Below, in pieces: positions 62,111 through 64,000 of a stretch of 64,000 nucleotides of DNA. Location of the stretch: assembly GCA_028284905.1 (NCBI GenBank), contig JANQQU010000084.1:1-64000 (forward strand), read 5' to 3'. Each line of letters opens with the position of its first letter. The first letter of the stretch is position 1. The notes under the pieces are model-generated. The model was not told where the DNA came from. It worked only from the letters and a program-made list of their open reading frames with translations, and made no database searches. The stretch comes from Calditrichia bacterium. GTDB taxonomy: Bacteria; Calditrichota; Calditrichia; RBG-13-44-9; J075. The translations under genes and the position numbers were made by a program.

Positions 62111-63346
62111 ATGGAAGGACGTATAATAACAGGATTAGATATCGGCACAACGAAAATTTGTGCGGTAATTGTCAAGGAGGATCCGGACGGTACCCTGAAT
62201 GTGGTGGGTATCGGCAGTTCTCCCTCGCATGGATTGCGAAAAGGTGTGGTCGTCAATATCGACAAGACGGTCAATGCTGTCCGCTCTGCGCTGGAAGAAG
62301 CGGAAACGATGGCAGGCATTGAGGCCGAATCGGTATTTGTTGGTATTGCCGGCGATCATATTCGCAGTATTAACAGTAAAGGCATGGTCGGGGTTTCCCG
62401 GGATGATCATGAGATAACACCGGAAGACGTGGAGCGCGCGATAAATGCAGCGAAAGCGCTTGCCCTGCCGATCGACCGGGAAATTATTCATGTGATTCCC
62501 CAGGAATTCATCGTGGACGATCAGGATGGTATTCATGATCCGGTAGGTATGTCCGGTGTTCGCCTGGAAGTGGAAGTGCACATCGTTACCGCAGCGGTTA
62601 CTTCGGCGCAGAATATCGTGCGAAGCGTGCAGCGCGCCGGATACGAAGTGGAAGAAATCGTGCTGGAACCACTGGCATCGAGCCTGGCAGTTCTGGACGA
62701 AGATGAGCAAAACCTTGGCGTGGCACTGGTTGACCTCGGTGGCGGTACCTGCGATATTGCTATGTTTTTCGATGGGCACATCCAGCATACATCGGTTGTT
62801 GCTCTCGGTGGGCAGCATGTGACCAACGATATCGCTATTGGTCTGCGAACCCCGCCGGAACAGGCAGAAGCCATCAAGGTGAAGAACAGCACCGTTAGCC
62901 GGGATAATTTGACTGCGCAGGACACGATTATGGTGCCCGGTGTTGGCGGTCGCCCCCCACGGACAATTTCCAAATCCGTTTTGGTGGACATTGTTGCCCC
63001 GCGAATGGAAGAAATGGTGACATTGATTTACCAAAAAATGAAGAAGTCCGAATTGCTGGAGCTGATGGCTGCCGGGGCGGTTATTACTGGTGGCGGCGCT
63101 TTGCTGGAAGGCACTGCGGCGATGGCAGAAGAAATTTGGGGCGTCCCGGTTCGTTTAGGTGTTCCCAAGCATCTTGGTGGATTAACAGATACTGTGCAAA
63201 GCCCGATTTATAGTACCGCGGTAGGACTTTGCCTCTATGCACCTCGCTATCATGAAGATGGACCGTTAACCTCTGAAGGTGAGGGCGACGTCGTTTGGGA
63301 TGATGTATTAGGTAGTTTTAAACAATTTTTTAAACGTTTTTTCTAG
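62111..63346 (+). CDS. ftsA: Cell division protein FtsA
   Basis: A 411-residue actin-fold protein that anchors FtsZ to the membrane. Phosphate loop 1 is GLDIGTTKICAVIV, phosphate 2 is VDLGGGTCDIAMF, and ITGGGALLEGTAAMAEE is the adenosine motif. Domain 1C lies at ~80-165. The C-terminus VLGSFKQFFKRFF is the amphipathic membrane-binding helix. It is followed 54 bases later by ftsZ. Confidence 0.97.
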   Translation: MEGRIITGLDIGTTKICAVIVKEDPDGTLNVVGIGSSPSHGLRKGVVVNIDKTVNAVRSALEEAETMAGIEAESVFVGIAGDHIRSINSKGMVGVSRDDHEITPEDVERAINAAKALALPIDREIIHVIPQEFIVDDQDGIHDPVGMSGVRLEVEVHIVTAAVTSAQNIVRSVQRAGYEVEEIVLEPLASSLAVLDEDEQNLGVALVDLGGGTCDIAMFFDGHIQHTSVVALGGQHVTNDIAIGLRTPPEQAEAIKVKNSTVSRDNLTAQDTIMVPGVGGRPPRTISKSVLVDIVAPRMEEMVTLIYQKMKKSELLELMAAGAVITGGGALLEGTAAMAEEIWGVPVRLGVPKHLGGLTDTVQSPIYSTAVGLCLYAPRYHEDGPLTSEGEGDVVWDDVLGSFKQFFKRFF

Positions 63347-63400
63347 TTCACGGAAGAAGGTAAAGACTTAGACAGTAATCATTAATTTAAGGAGGCGTAA

Positions 63401-64000
63401 ATGGCCATTGAATTTGACGAAAGAGCTGAGCTGAACGCTAAGTTGAAGGTGATCGGCGTTGGTGGCGCCGGTGGAAATGCGATTAATACGATGGTTGATG
63501 CCGGACTGGCCGGTGTTGATTTTATCTCTATTAATACGGATTCGCAGTCACTGGAGCAGAATAAGGCGCAAACCCGAATCCAGATCGGGAAACAATTAAC
63601 CCAGGGACTCGGTGCCGGCGCAAACCCGGAAGTCGGTCGTAAGGCGATGGATGAAGACCGGGAAGAAATCAAGAAAGTGCTCTCCGGCGCGGACATGGTA
63701 TTTGTTACCGCTGGCATGGGCGGTGGTACCGGTACTGGTGCTGCACCCGTCGTGGCAGAAATTGCCAAGGAGTTGGGCGCATTAACCGTTGGCATCGTGA
63801 GTAAGCCGTTCAATTTTGAAGGACTGAAGCGTTTACAGCGTGCCGAAGCAGGCATCGATGAAATGCGCAAAACCGTAGATACGCTTATTGTCATTCCCAA
63901 TCAGCGTCTGTTTGCAGTTGTAGACAAATCTACCCCGTTGCTCGACGCTTTTAAAGTTGCTGATGACGTACTGCTCCATGCAACCAAAGGGATTTCCGAT
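63401..64000 (+). CDS. ftsZ: Cell division protein FtsZ (partial, cut by window end)
   Basis: The first 200 residues are present. The tubulin-like GTPase domain has [16 protein letters not shown], the tubulin signature [10 protein letters not shown] near residue 107, and the IPNQRLF segment. The ATG at 63401 follows an AAGGAGG site seven bases upstream. The C-terminal half, including the T7 catalytic loop and the FtsA-binding tail, lies beyond the window. Confidence 0.97.
   Translation, partial: MAIEFDERAELNAKLKVIGVGGAGGNAINTMVDAGLAGVDFISINTDSQSLEQNKAQTRIQIGKQLTQGLGAGANPEVGRKAMDEDREEIKKVLSGADMVFVTAGMGGGTGTGAAPVVAEIAKELGALTVGIVSKPFNFEGLKRLQRAEAGIDEMRKTVDTLIVIPNQRLFAVVDKSTPLLDAFKVADDVLLHATKGISD

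Noticed and set aside
62135-63034. Minus-strand open frame of 299 codons over ftsA
   Set aside because: It lies fully inside ftsA, which has complete motifs; composition is that of an antisense shadow rich in His and Asn.

Overview
The window is a densely packed bacterial chromosome segment from a Gram-negative, didermic organism. Evidence for this includes many lipoprotein and Sec signal peptides, a TonB-dependent receptor, a Wza-like exporter, a Wzi-like barrel, and a MurE with the DNPR motif of meso-diaminopimelate ligases. A complete moxR/bat aerotolerance-type operon, surface Ig-like lipoproteins and a dcw cluster without murB or ddl suggest the Bacteroidetes/Chlorobi/Calditrichota (FCB) side of the tree, perhaps Calditrichota or a KSB1-like lineage. 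This placement is inferred from gene content, not computed.

Layout. (1) 1-4442: fatty-acid synthesis block fabH(partial)-fabD-fabG-acpP-fabF-rnc. (2) 4640-24913: a Wzx/Wzy-type exopolysaccharide locus. It holds a Wza/SLBB exporter, a Wzz-like protein, a flippase, a polymerase-like protein, two GT4 glycosyltransferases, a sulfotransferase, a secreted glycosidase-like protein, a DegT aminotransferase, a Gfo/Idh dehydrogenase and a Wzi-like barrel. It ends with two overlapping genes for large membrane fusion proteins. One is a WecA/TagO-type initiating transferase and the other a GT2 glycosyltransferase. Each carries a membrane plus Rossmann plus sugar-phosphotransferase-like tail whose catalytic residues appear to be lost. 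(3) 25145-25561: a small TPR lipoprotein with its own terminator. (4) 25777-36860: a moxR/DUF58/bat operon with batA, batB, two TPR proteins (one with a long glutamine-rich tract), batD and batE. Two BatD-like single-span proteins and a SurA-like lipoprotein lie inside it. (5) 37034-42573: a TonB receptor and two paralogous Ig-repeat lipoproteins. (6) 42885-47480: a SPOR lipoprotein and yebC-ruvC-ruvA-ruvB-queA. (7) 47817-64000: the division and cell-wall cluster mraZ-rsmH-ftsL-ftsI-murE-murF-mraY-murD-ftsW-murG-murC-ftsQ-ftsA-ftsZ (ftsZ truncated by the window), almost entirely on the + strand with many ATGA overlaps.

How it works together. The exopolysaccharide locus can be read as a pathway. 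Lipid-linked initiation by the WecA-type domain is followed by sugar addition (GT2 and GT4 enzymes) and possible sulfation. Flipping, polymerisation, chain-length control and export follow, and the Wzi-like barrel may hold the polymer at the surface. In the bat operon a MoxR ATPase, a DUF58 protein and two vWA proteins probably act together at the inner membrane on envelope proteins. The dcw cluster builds lipid II and the divisome and is probably autoregulated by MraZ through repeated TCCAC/GTGGA boxes in front of mraZ.

The strongest unexplained signals are the twin fusion proteins with degenerate phosphotransferase tails, a 110-bp palindromic repeat that forms the first codons of a lipoprotein gene, a set of intergenic hairpins or repeats built from short locus-specific units, and an FtsL-like protein with a histone-like basic tail. 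No tRNA, rRNA, CRISPR array, transposase or phage gene was recognised.
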